From Lingula anatina (taxonomy: Eukaryota; Brachiopoda; Lingulata; Lingulida; Lingulidae), in NCBI RefSeq assembly GCF_001039355.2, contig NW_019775405.1, positions 49,690 to 113,689 of the forward strand: 64,000 nt of DNA, in the 5' to 3' direction. Positions 46,643 to 58,085 of the stretch are shown here, piece by piece (the first letter of the stretch is position 1; each line of letters begins with the position of its first letter). The notes beneath the pieces are model-generated. The model saw nothing but the letters and a program-made list of their open reading frames with translations. It had not been told where the DNA came from and did not search any database. The position numbers and the translations under genes were made by a program.

Positions 46643-48192
46643 TATGGAACGCCATTCACGCAAAAAATGCAAACGTCAATTCAACAATCTATCGGCACTA
46701 TTTAACAACCAAAACCTACTTTAACTATCTAAACTTAATTCTACTTAATTAGTTTTGGTCATTTTAATCATTCATCAAAATCTAACAATCAATAAACGAT
46801 TCAAAAGTCAGTTACCGCAACTCAACAATCAGTTATCGCAACTCAACAATCAGTTACAGCAACTCAACAATCAGTTGTCGCAAACGGTCATTCGCGGACT
46901 TAACACCATATGGCGCGCGCGCACCGTCAGCGATCTGAAACGTCCTTGACCTTTTCCATGGTTTTAACAGTATTAAAATACGTGGTGCCTCGATTTGAAA
47001 CCATTCAGCTTAAATTGTGTTTTTAGTCTCCAAATACTTAAAAAATCAATAAAGCTAATCGACAAGAACCTATTATATCGTATCTTTAATATAAATTATT
47101 ATTACATATCACAATAATAAACGAGCCGCCTTTTGATGTACGCCCGGCTATAACCTCTATTAAAAAATATCAATTTTTTTGAGATTTGTATTGTTTGGTT
47201 CCATTGCCTCGCTTTTAAAAATTAGAACAGGCGCTCCAAAATCGTAAGACGAAGTCAAAATTTTTATATTGACCGAGTTCGCCCCCGACTAGAATGCCTA
47301 TACGTCCCCGCACCGATACTCCCGCGCTTCTTTACATCACCGCACCAATACTCCCCCGCACCGATACTCCCCCGCTATCGATCTTTACATCCCCGCATCG
47401 ATACTTCCCCCCACTGATGCTCCCGCCTACCAATACTCCGCAAAAACACTACTCCCCCAAAGCAAAGATTCCCTGGGCTTTGTAAACACAAATCGTGATT
47501 CAAACCCTTTCTATTATGCTATTTTTTTTTCAAGATGCACCACCCTCTTGGGACACATAATTGACACATTTTATTCGAAATATATTGGGGAAAATAAAGG
47601 GCGTTACTCGAAGTCGATCTCAGACTTTGCGTGCAGCTTAACAGTACGTAGGCCTACAGCTATGCCTTGTAAATTTGAGAAATGTTTGTGCAAAATTAAT
47701 ATTGTTCTCCTACTGTAGTTACCGTATTTATATTATACGCCCTTTTATTAATTTACTTAAGGCAAAGTTAGTTTTAATCTAAGATGACGCAGCTATGTCT
47801 TTTCCTCAGGCAACGATGATTTTGTTTAATTATTAAATAATAAAAAAGCAGTGCTAAAGCGCTTCGTTTTCTGTTATCTTCCTCCAACCTTCTTTTCTGC
47901 TCTTAAACTTCTTTCCCTTGTCTTTTGGAGGCATATTAGAATCTGAATTGAGCAAAATTCAAAATTTTTGAAAATTGTTGGACAACGAAATTGTAGAGAC
48001 ACGAGCATGCGTCGTGAGCACACCTATTATTCTCGCAGTCCCGCCGTGTTTTCGACTTACTTCGTCATAGATGTGAGGGCGTGCGCCGTACTCAACACGC
48101 AAAGGGCACTTTCTCTTTCATTGCTTGCGACGTGCATCTTGGACCACGCAAGTCTCACTTGCAAACTCCTCGCAAACTCCTTGCGAAGGGAG

Positions 48193-48257
48193 CAAGTTAC
48201 GCTTGCGGCCTCGCTGTTTAAAGATTATTTAAACAGCGAAGCCGCAAGCGTAACTTG
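48193..48257. repeat. Near-perfect 30-bp inverted repeat
   Basis: Arms 48193-48222 and 48228-48257 match at 29 of 30 positions around a 5-nt loop (GATTA). GC-rich stem containing TTACGCTTGCGG. It lies in the unique central part of the fold-back element. Confidence 0.9.
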
Positions 48258-49670
48258 AGATTATTTGTAGAATAAAGCGTAACAAGATTATTTGTAGAAT
48301 TTATTGGAAATGTTTAGTATCCTCCGTACGTGCTTACATACGTGCATGCGAACTCGTAATTTCGCATACAGGACTTGCGTGGCACGTGAGATTCTCCGCA
48401 AAATTTGGACTCAAACGGGTCGTAAGAGCCCGTGCGGCCGGTTGTGACCGAGACTAATGTGTTGTCGCCCAAGATTTTTTAGGAACTTTGCGGCTTCTTT
48501 TGTACAATACCGATGTTCAATTGTAAGCAATTAAGAGTTGTATGCACTGCGCAATAGCATAAAAACAACATCACCAAGGATCTTCCTGTGGCCATTTTTT
48601 TTTTACTTATCTCACCAATATCCAAAGCGTTTTTCCATTTGAAAAAAGTATTTCTTATACAATGTAGGCCGTGCTTCCAAGTCGTTGACCAATTTTTCAA
48701 ATCTGTATGTGAAAAGAATTGATGCAAGGTGACAGACTCTCCCATGATAGACAGTCCGGTTCCCATCAATTTGCATAGGTAATTCAGCCCCGCCCTAGAT
48801 TTTGACCCACTTACGTCGATTGACCCTAACCTGTAGGCCTATAATTAAATGAAGGGATGACTCTCCGTTACCCAGACCCTCAGTTTCGTGGAAATTGCAT
48901 AGGGGGAGTAATAATGCGGGGAGTAGGCCTATCGTTGCGGGGGAGTAACGGTGTGCGTACCGTATAACGGCAATTTTAGAGGGGATTTATCGATGCGGGG
49001 ATCTATCGGTGTGAGGTCGTATCGATGTGCATAATGCAAAAATTTACTAAGGGGAAGTATCGGTGCGGGGGAGTATTAGTACGGGGGAGTTAAGGTGCGG
49101 GGGAGTATCGGCATGACCCCCTAGAATATCGATAGCATTATCTGCAATTAACCTTCCTACGCTTTTTAATGTAGGCCTATTTTGCAATATAATTTTCATT
49201 CCTCCCGATGGATAATTTTATTAATCAAGAGTGGGGGAGGGGTGGAAAATCCCCTTGGTGCCACATATAACACTATAAATGCGAAAGGAATTACCCTATT
49301 TGTGAAGAGAAAATAAATGCATTTGTTTATTTCAAACAGCGTACTTTTCGCGCATGCGCAGTAGTTTGAGACCTGTGCTATTCCGCATATTATTCGAGTA
49401 GGAACTACATGTGGTTCATTGCCATATCTAATTTCAGTATGATGTGATTGAACGCAATGCTACTATTATATACTTAACTATATCATGACAATACGAACAC
49501 GATGAACCACATGTACTCGCATAATATGCGGAATTGAAAACATGGAAAAGGTCAAGGACGTTTCAGATCGCTGACGGTGCGCGCGCGCCATCTGGTGTTA
49601 AGTCCGCGAATGACCGTTTGTGACAACTGATTGTTGAGTTACGGCAACTGATTGTTGAGTTGACGTCTGC

Positions 49671-49721
49671 ATTTTTTGCGTGAATGGCGCACCATGCATT
49701 CGCGCCATTCACGCAAAAAAT
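49671..49721. repeat. Perfect 20-bp hairpin at a nested element end
   Basis: Arms 49671-49690 (ATTTTTTGCGTGAATGGCGC) and 49702-49721 are perfect reverse complements around an 11-nt loop. The arm sequence is the element's own terminal motif, so two ends face each other here. Confidence 0.9.
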
Positions 49722-50157
49722 TTTTAGGATGATGAGTCTCATTGAATATTTGATATATAAATTTTATCTCTAAGGCCATAACATTTAATACACGCAACAA
49801 TTTGCTACATTGTTATTATTGTTAAAACGATTAGGATAGAGGGGTTATATAATAAAAGCGGCCTGGTTTGACCAAAGCACAAACAAACAATATTCCTTGT
49901 TACCTTCTTTCTTGCTATGAATGAGACTATAAAAGTTTGTGGTACACTGAGATGGAGGAGACATAAATGCATTGTTGAGTTGCGGTAACTGACTTTTGAA
50001 TCGTTTATTGATTGTTAGATTTTGACGAATGATTAAAATGACCACAACTAATTTAGTAGAATTAAGTTTAGATAGTTAAAGTAGGTTTTGGCTGTTAAAT
50101 AGTGCCGATAGATTGTTGAATTGACTTCTGCATTTTTTGCGTGAATGGCGTTCCATA

Positions 50158-50947
50158 CTGGAAGTGGAAAAAACACCTGAAGAGTAACTCTTAAACTTTG
50201 GAAGTATGAGGCTAAGAAATGAAGTGATTATGCTGAACCTGTCTGTCCATCATTTTACTGAGCATGACTACAGATGCATCACTTTTTATGTACAGACACA
50301 GATGTGTCTGTACATATTGCCATCACCTGCGTCTGTCGTCGCCGTTCATGTCGCTGTTTATGTCGCCGTCGATGTCGCCGTCGCCGTCGCCGTGCACTTT
50401 CAGCATTAACACCATAAGTGGAAGACAGTTTTACTTTTTGGCTTTATATTTACAAAGCTGATGAATATTCATAAAACGCAGGTCAAGTTCGAAAATCAGC
50501 ATGATCGGGCCATTATTGTAGAATTTATGCTGTTTTTTCACTTTTCAGCATATATGCAACACTGTTNGAAAGTTTGGCGTAGTCAAACGACATTTTATGG
50601 CGACAACAATCTCCAGAGCTTATTTATGCACATGGGCATTCTGCACATGCTCAATTGTGCCCTAGAGGGGTAATCTCCTTTGAGGCACATGTTGCTACTT
50701 ATACCATGGGGCATCACTGCCTGGCCTCATTTTGCTTGATTCATTCTGTTCACGAGTATGATACAATCAAGCTACAAGTTATCTCAAATCTGCAACTGAA
50801 ATCTTCAGTTCAAAAAATTTCACCCACCACCATCCCCGTCTCCTCCTTCATACCACATTTGTCTCCTCTGCTGACCGAACTTTGCTTGCATTATATTTGA
50901 CCATCATACTGCGTGCGTTTTTACTTTGATTTTTCAGTGTTGTATAC
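50158..50947. other. No gene recognised; GTCGCC minisatellite and gap
   Basis: About 50335-50395 is a degenerate (GTCGCC)n / GTCGCTGTTTAT repeat; frames across it encode Val/Ala or Ser/Pro runs and are artefacts. An assembly gap n is at 50567. Confidence 0.6.
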
Positions 50948-51033
50948 CTGTCAAGAGCACCACTGCCCAGCGAATGTGCCAGTACACAGACGCCTACCAG
51001 TAATGCCACAGTGAAATCTTTGGATGTATTCAT
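50948..51033 (-). CDS. Possible signal-peptide first exon of an unidentified secreted protein
   Basis: From an ATG at 51033 the frame encodes a textbook signal peptide: a short N-terminus with Lys, then a hydrophobic core (FTVALLVGVCVLAHSLG) and small residues, followed at 50948 by a splice-donor-like CAG/GTATAC. The sequence around the ATG is duplicated just upstream (51056-51121) and again after the gap near 51590-51650, where the reading frame is shifted. I found no downstream exons. Could be chance or a decayed gene. Confidence 0.35.
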
Positions 51034-52107
51034 CTAGAGCAATGAATGGGTGGAGTCGCCTACCAGTAATGCCACAGTAAAATCTTTGGATGTATTCGTC
51101 TAGAGCAACGAATAGTTGGAGTCTTGTCTTTTACAAGTTAAACTTTTACATCTTCAACTGAAGGACGGCTGTTGCTTATGTCAATCTGTGGTCCACGCAT
51201 TGCAGCATCCACACCATCTTCCTAATCCAGAGGAAAGGGAGAAGAAATAGTATGTGGGTAGTCATTGCGCATGACTTTACAGGTCCTTTAAAGGCTACCT
51301 CTGTACTGGACAGTCATCAGCCCAGCAAGTCTTGCGGGTTGATCAAACATTAGTATCGACATATGGTGTTAAGAGTTTTGATTTTTCACTTGTTGCTGTA
51401 GACTTCTTTCAATGCCCACCACCAGCCACATATCAAGTCTCGTCGTTCCATATTACATTCTCCCGAGTTCAGATGATATTGGGTCACCTTTATAAGAGTA
51501 TGTGACATTGTCACATGAAGATTTAGTGGGTTCATTTTCAGATTACTTTTTAAATATAACGAACAGTNCGCCCAGCGAATGTGCCAGTACAAACGCCTAC
51601 CAGTAATGCCACAGTGAATTCTTTGGATGTATTCATCTAGAGCAATGAAGGGTTGGAGTCTTGTCTTTAACAAGTTAAACTTTTGCATCTTCAACTGAAG
51701 GACGGCTGTTGCTTATGTCAATCTGTGGTCCACGCATTGCAGTATCCACACCATCTTCCTAATCCAGAGGAAAAGGAGAAGAAATTGTATGTGGGTAGTC
51801 ATTGCGCATGACTTTACAGGTCTTTAAAGGCTACCTCTGTACTGGACAGTCATCAGCCCAGCAAGTCTTGCGGGTTGATCAAACATTATTATCGACATAT
51901 GGTGTTAAGAGTTTTGATTTTTCACTTGTAGCCGTAGACTTCTTACAATGCCCACCACCAGCCACATATCAAGTCTCTTCGTTCCATATGACATTCTCCT
52001 GAGTTCAGATGATATTGTGTCACCTTTATAAGAGTATGTGACATTGTCACATGAAAATTTTAGTGGGTTCATTTTCCGATTACTTTTTAAATATATCGAA
52101 CAGTGGC
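50985..52107. repeat. ~540-bp direct duplication across an assembly gap
   Basis: About 51056-51567 and 51569-52107 are ~95% identical (ATCTTTGGATGTATTC, GACGGCTGTTGCTTATGTCA, CCAGCAAGTCTTGCGGGTTG and so on), separated by the n at 51568. Differences are scattered single bases and small indels. A 65-bp piece is additionally duplicated at about 50990-51055. This is either a true tandem duplication or two alleles left unmerged. Confidence 0.85.
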
Positions 52108-52282
52108 CCAGCAAGCCTTGCGGGTCCTTTTTTGATCTGTGCATACTGCAGAGGTCATTGGAACAGCTGTATATGAATCTGACGTAAAAAAACAAATTGA
52201 GCATCTTTAAAATGCATTTGAGGTAAAATTTTTGTCACAAAAAAACTGATCAAATGCCAGTACACATTTTCAGATAATATAA

Positions 52283-52728
52283 GGCTCTATTCCCATATAT
52301 TTTAGATCGATCTATCCCCGCGGGGAGTCTCACTAGATTACTTTCAGATAATCCGACTTAAATGTCCGTCCCGCCTACTACAAGCTGTAAGGGGGTAATT
52401 AACTTTCGTGTCCGCCCGGCTGACAGCTATTTAGCGTGAACCCCCAGGGAGTTAGGTCGATCTAAAGTAGGTCGATCTAATCTATGGAAATGGGGTGTTA
52501 CACCCAATTTGTAGTAGGCGGGACAGACATTTAAGTCGGATTATCTGANTTAGCGTGAACCCCCAGGGAGTTAGGTCGATCTAAAGTAGGTCGATCTAAT
52601 CTATGGAAATGGGGTGTTACACCCAATTTGTAGTAGGCGGGACAGACATTTAAGTCGGATTATCTGAAAGTAATCTAGTGAGACTCCCCGCTGGGATAGA
52701 GCGATCTAAAATCTATGGGAATGGAGCC
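52283..52728. mobile_element. Fold-back MITE with internal assembly duplication
   Basis: Ends GGCTCTATTCCCATA and TATGGGAATGGAGCC. The arms carry AGATCGATCTA, GGGGAGTCTCACTAGATTAC and TTAAGTCGGATTATCTGA, related to the MITEs at 12430-12893. The 118 bp at 52431-52548 are repeated exactly at 52550-52667 on the other side of an n, so the element's real length is about 327 bp. Confidence 0.85.
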
Positions 52729-52963
52729 TAACTTAGAGCACATTCAGAACAAGTAGATCTGCTGTCTACTGGGTGCATATGTCCAGCACACTTAAAAGTA
52801 ATGCCTCTAATCCCCTGATGGTCTTCCTGCCTCCACACATGCAGGGGAGTAGCAATTAGACCAATGGAGCCGAGATTTAATCTGTTTAAAGGCGTGGCTG
52901 GAGGAATGGAGACCACCAGACGATTATGCAGCTTGCTTTTAAAGGGGGTCAGCCATATTTACT

Positions 52964-53122
52964 CAGGGGCGGATTTAGGCCATCTTCTGGGTCTTCCGGA
53001 AGACGGTCAGTTTACATTGACGGGTATCTAATATTACCTGTCGGAAGACGGTAAAAAATGGAGGATGGATTAACAAAGATAATTTGGAAGACTGTCAGAA
53101 AATATATCTGGATCCGCCCCTG
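52964..53122 (+). mobile_element. CAGGGGCGGAT-family MITE, copy C
   Basis: A 159-bp copy with ends CAGGGGCGGAT and ATCCGCCCCTG, flanked by a perfect 6-bp direct repeat TTTACT (52958-52963 and 53123-53128). It is about 10 bp shorter than the other two copies, with a small internal deletion. Confidence 0.88.
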
Positions 53123-53128
53123 TTTACT

Positions 53129-54630
53129 TGACAGATCAATTAATCCATGGATTATCTGTTCTGAATGCCCTCTTAGAGAAATCCTAAAGGACATTGTTTC
53201 AAATATCCTGAAGAATGTTTAAAAGAATATTTTCTACTTTTCTTCCTGTGCTATAAATAACCCTCAGTCATTTTCGGCAACTCATTTGAATGAGTATATA
53301 ATTGTATCATGTATGCACAGCTTCATCCATTTAATGCATTCATATATTGAAGTATTGATTGAGCAATGCGGTTGCAATTCCGTGCCATTTAGCAGACAAT
53401 TACGAACTGGAGGAAAGGGAAAATGTGTCAACTTCCGACCAAAAATACTGAGAATGTGCAGTTCTAAAGTTATTTTTTTGGATGAACCAGGAATTAGTTT
53501 ATCCCTCGCATGTCGACTTTACTTTAGTAGTATGATAAACAAGTAGAAGAACATTTCTAGGAAACCACGCTTGCTTTATATGTAACTTTAATCAATTAAT
53601 TTTAAAGGCTACACTTTTCTCTCTGTATGAATAACATTGGTTCTTAAAAAGCCAGAAAATGTTTTGAATAAAACTCTTCAAATTTGACATCACTATTCTT
53701 CATATTTGATATTGATATATGATAAGTATATATTCAGAACTGACTTTATTTCAAACTACATCTGGTACAGGAGATAAACCTGAGATCATCCAACACTACA
53801 CTAGCAAACTAAAGACATAAAGAAGGGATTGGGAGTGGGATAAATTTGTTACCACCCCTTGATCACCAATGGGCATTTTAATTCTCCTGCATTTCTCAAA
53901 GTTCACCAGAGTTTAACATGGAGCGTGGGCACGCGTCGCTGACTGTGAACCAACTCAAACTCGAATTACTTGAATGTGGTGCCATAACAACATGAAGAAA
54001 ATGTGAATTCATTGAAAAGTATGTGTTTTCTTTTCATTTAGTGCTTGAAACACACGAATGCTAACTATTTTCTTTGAAAAAAATCAAAGATTAGTCGAGG
54101 TGTGTGAACGTCAAATCTGTCATGTTACAATGTATGTAGACTATGTACGCGAGTACGCTCATATTTTTTTAGTAGAACGAAAGACGAAGATTTGTTATAC
54201 TTAATAAGTGTACTTATGTATTTTCTTCATGAAGTTCACCAAAGAAGGCCCATAATATTGGGGGCAATGCAAACTGTCAGTTTCAGGACCCCAGGCCAAC
54301 CAAATTCAGAAACAGAGCAGGATACAATGATTACTTCAGGAATCTGACCTATCGCTTCACATCAGAGTCAAAAATTGATGTAGCCACCAGATATGCCTAC
54401 CCTAAAGCTGACTTATAGGCGGCAGTGGTGGAACACGACTATTGCCAAGTGCCATGGATAGAATAAAGCATTGATAGGGGGAATAATGTAAGTGAAAACA
54501 GAGGTCTAATATTAAGAATCAGGCAATTATCAAACTATATGATGTGTGACATCATAGAATTATGATATTGAATCGAAACTAGTTAATGATGTGCCATCTT
54601 CCATGCTTTAATGGGATATGAATATTTCAG
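53129..54630. other. No intact gene; possible decayed coding traces
   Basis: Around 53940-54000 and 54240-54420 short plus-strand stretches look coding-like but are interrupted by stops. They lie just upstream of the YqaJ-like sequence and could be its decayed 5' part. Not strong enough to annotate. Confidence 0.4.
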
Positions 54631-55083
54631 GTTGAGGTACAAACAGCAAGCACACTGAGCGTATCACGTTACAACAAGGAAAGAGCGCAATCTGGCACAA
54701 TGAGAGACAATGGCGGATCATTGCTTCCAAATTTGGAGAGATAATGGCAGCTACAGAGAAGAACAAACTGTATAAGTCATTGTTGTGTCCATAACCATTG
54801 CAGACACATGACAGTTGGTCCCAGACCTGATTTCCCCTTTTTGGAATGTGTATCTGGTGCTCTGCGCCTAAAGAAAACACACAAATACTATACTCAGTTA
54901 CAAGGCCAGATGTTCATTACAAATCGCTCATTCTGCTATTTTGTTGTGTTTACACGCAAAGATCTGTTTGTGGAGTTGATCTATTCTGACACTGGATGTT
55001 TTTCGACATGCATTTTGCCCAGATGCACTTTATTTTATGAAAAACACTATAGGAAGTACTGGTATGTGGCAGCTAGTTTGTAG
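54631..55083 (+). pseudogene. YqaJ-type recombinase/nuclease domain, broken
   Basis: After a possible acceptor (TATTTCAG at 54623-54630), one frame encodes a segment of the type W-H-N-E-R-x-W-R-I-I-A-S-K-F-G-E, the N-terminal motif of YqaJ nucleases, and hits a stop near 54793. A different frame from about 54808 encodes KKTHKYYTQLQGQM and FVVFTRKDLFVELI, matching the central YqaJ region (the Q-x-Q and the hydrophobic strand), and ends in TAG at 55083. The catalytic Glu/Asp cluster expected between them is missing. Homologues are common as mobile or domesticated genes in invertebrates. Confidence 0.65.
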
Positions 55084-55254
55084 AAAGTATGAGATGGTAT
55101 GAGATTGCTTAGCTGCAATCACAATTTTGAAGTGCCTTTTTGAAAAAACATGTTTTATCTAAAATGAAATAATTTGGTGGTGCAATCTTTAAAGCGCTTT
55201 TAGGGCAATGAAATAATTTGATGATGCTATTTTATTTACAATACAGAACAAATA

Positions 55255-57293
55255 CACTGTAAAAACAGTGCTTAGCATTTAAATACATACAACATACGTT
55301 AAGCACCTATACGCATTTAGAAATATGTGTAAAAGCTAAGCACGTATAGCTTTTCAAGCGTTTCACAGAAGAAAAAGCTAGACACGTTGGTAGTGTTACA
55401 CGTTTAGTTATGTGCTTAGCTTCACCGGTATATGGATCTATAATAAGTCTATCACAAGCTAAGCACATTGGCTAAGCACTTCCCCTGCTAAGCGCGTGAG
55501 GCTGCTAAACACATGGAGCTGCTATAGGTGTTGAATTCCTAAACGCGTGGAGCTGCTGAACAATACCCTCTACCAAGGCCGCGGTTCTTGGGGACATTTT
55601 TTTGCTGAGGCGACATCAGATCAAATTGACTATCTATTTATCTAGAGACATATCTGTGAATATCTGTGAAAAAATCTGTCGCCCTGGTAGAGGGTAGCTG
55701 AACAACAAGTTTAGCTTTTCAAGCTTCTTTCAGAAGAAATAAAAATGTTGAACAATCTTAGAAGTGTCGCACTTTTAGCTATGTGATTAGTTTCACCGGC
55801 CCCATAAGTTTATTACAAGGCTCAACAATTTGGCTTAACACTTCCCCTTGTAAACGTGTGGAGCTGTTGAAGGTGTGGAGCAGTCTGCTCGAACGCTTTG
55901 TGTCCTTCCTTGCAGTAACGCGTGCTTATTTAAAATAGGCCTATTAAAGATGCATACAAAGTCAATTTTTTGCTAAAAAAACAACCAAATACCAGTATAT
56001 AGTTTCAAAAAGTATAATTAAGAAAATTGCCAGAAGGCATTGATTAATATTACCTGAAAAATGATATTTGAATGGATTTTTCTGTTAGCTTACTATCCTG
56101 TATATACATGGGGCAGAAAAGTAGGTCACATAAGTAGGTTAAATTTCTGACCAAAAGTTTAAAGAGCAGTCTAAAGCTCTTTTATGGCTGATCGAGTGAT
56201 TTATTCAGTTTGTCCCTTTATTTGAGTCGTATTAGAATCTAGTAGAAGTGGTTTATATGTGTTACTGGCAACCCACGCTCCACCGATGCTCGGTTCATAT
56301 GTGCCTTTACGTAATAATCCAAATAACAAATAACGTTTTCACGACGTTATCAGATGGTTACATGCTGGTTATGGTATAGAAAAACATTATGGTAACGTTA
56401 TGGGTGTTTTAATGATGTACAGTAACGTTATAATTTGTAAAAAGATTCGAAGACCGTTTCTACAAAATTTTATGATACATGTAACGTCATTTTGTGGAGT
56501 TTTATCAGCGTGTTTATAACATTCTGGAAAAACATTATATAATGTTTTGAAAAAAATTTTTATATAAATAACCAAAGCACGTCTTATGCTGTTTGAACTA
56601 CAGTTAACGGTTAATTCCAAAATGGGCTTGGGGTTAGTCGGCGACTAGAGAGGTGCGAATTGTAGAATATTCGGACTATCGGTACCGAAATAACCAGCAT
56701 GTGATGAAGGCTTAAATAAAGTATTATAATGAATACCCCACCATCATCCTGATGTTCTATTGTTCATTACTTCCGGAAAAAATAAATAGATATCAATACC
56801 ATAACGCATTTTATCAAAATATGGAGAAAGGTGTTTTAAAGTAAAAATGATAGTTGTTTCGCGCCTTTAGTGAACTAGTGAATTTTCCTAACCTGCTTTT
56901 CAGAAATACATTCTAATAAACTTTCTTGCAAGGTCAACTAACACAAGGATGAATAAGTCCAGCTGTAAAGATGATAGTGGGAAGTCAACGATGTTGACAG
57001 TTCACGGTACCCTGTTATAGAAAGAGATAACTATAGCAGTTAAAGGTGACCGTGAGTTCGTCTGTGTGTGTGCGTGTGTGCATGCGCGCCCGTGTGTGCG
57101 ACCAAAACAGTTGAAACCCAAAAGTTAAACAAATACGCCCCACATTTATAAGCCGCCAAACGCGTCATACTGCTAAACACAAACGTGTAACATGTTAAGG
57201 AGCTAAGCATGTTAGGAGCTAAACGCGTCGAAAAAGTGAGACAAAACAGGCGCTTAGAAATGTGTTTAGGAGCTAAACACTGTTTTTACAGTG
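55255..57293. mobile_element. DNA transposon-like element with CACTGTAAAAACAGTG ends
   Basis: About 2.04 kb with identical, self-palindromic 16-bp termini (CACTGTAAAAACAGTG at 55255-55270 and its mirror ending at 57293), each flanked outside by TA. Next to each end are scattered GCTAAGCAC / GTTTAGGAGCTAAAC words in both orientations. The interior has no transposase frame and carries a nested MITE. It splits a repetitive region rich in AATAATTTGGTGATGCTATTTT motifs. Confidence 0.75.
55564..55696. mobile_element. Nested MITE with 9-bp target duplication
   Basis: A 133-bp element with ends TACCCTCTACCA and TGGTAGAGGGTA, flanked by the perfect 9-bp direct repeat GCTGAACAA (55555-55563 and 55697-55705). 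Target duplications of 9 bp are typical of Mutator-like elements, so a MULE-type MITE is likely; class inferred from length only. Confidence 0.88.
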
Positions 57294-57488
57294 TATGGTT
57301 AAGCTGTTTTTTCATGTTTTTTTTTTACTGTAATAAAGTAATTTGGTGATGCTATATTCTTTAAAAAAAGTACTTATGTGGTTATGCTGTTTTTAATAAT
57401 ATTTAACTGTAATGAAAAAAAATTATGATGCTATTTTGTTAAGTATTTTTGGTGGGATAAAATAATTTGGTAGTTCCATTTCTTGCAA

Positions 57489-58085
57489 ATAATTTGGTTT
57501 TGCTGCTTTTTTAATGAATTTCCAAAGTGATGAAGTATTTTGGTGGTTCTATTCCAGTAAAATAATTCAGAAATGCTATTTTGTAAAAAGAACAAAAAAC
57601 TGTGTTCACTCGTTTGCTTACTTTATATATTATTTCTTAAACTGTTACAAAAAGTTTTCCAAACCTGCAGTATTCCATTGGCTGAGAAAATTCCAGCTAT
57701 ACATTCAGAAAAGTTGGTGCAGAAATAAATTACACATAGTTTCATGATTCTTACTATGGACTGAATAATTATTTTTAAATAAAATATTTGGTTTTGCTGC
57801 TTTTTTTAATGAAATTTCAAAGTGATGAAATAATATGGTGGTTTTATTCAAGTAAAAAAATTCAGAAGTGCTATCTTGTAAAAAGAACAAAAAACTGTGT
57901 GCATTTGTAAAATGTTTACTTTATATTTTATTTCTCAAACTGTAACAAAAAGTTTTCCAAACCTGCAGTATTCAACTGGCTGAGAAATTGCAGCTATAGG
58001 CCTAAATTCAGGAAAGTTGGTGAACAAATAAATTATTTAACTATTACATAGTTTCATGATTCTTATTGTGGACTGAATAATTATT
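57489..58085. repeat. Two-copy tandem duplication, ~295 bp
   Basis: 57489-57780 and 57781-58085 share TTTGGTTTTGCTGCTTTTTT, AAAAAGAACAAAAAACTGTG, AAAAAGTTTTCCAAACCTGC and CATAGTTTCATGATTCTTA in order, about 88-90% identical by eye. The frames at 57514-57747 and 57705-57890 follow the repeat and are not supported. Confidence 0.85.

Larger units (their letters stand above)
46643..50157. mobile_element. Composite fold-back element, 3.5 kb
   Basis: Outer ends TATGGAACGCCATTCAC and its mirror GTGAATGGCGTTCCATA. The left arm (46643-46965) matches the right side in two pieces: 50157-49972 (outer) and about 49680-49545 (inner), separated by a ~290-bp insertion. Further in, a GC-rich array of CCGCACCGATACTCCCC words (about 47294-47450) is mirrored by GGGGGAGTATCGGTGCGGG words at about 48900-49122. 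The left arm also has a 21-bp minisatellite (about 46807-46872, ~3 copies of CAACTCAACAATCAGTTA). No transposase frame. Plan resembles fold-back (FB-like) elements. Confidence 0.75.

Noticed and set aside
46800-46890. Regular 21-bp repeats resembling a CRISPR-like array.
   Set aside because: Repeats are directly adjacent with no spacers, in a eukaryotic fold-back element; it is a minisatellite.
47968-48258. 96-codon plus-strand frame in the fold-back core.
   Set aside because: Ends inside the stem-loop and shows no domain; likely chance in a GC-richer patch.
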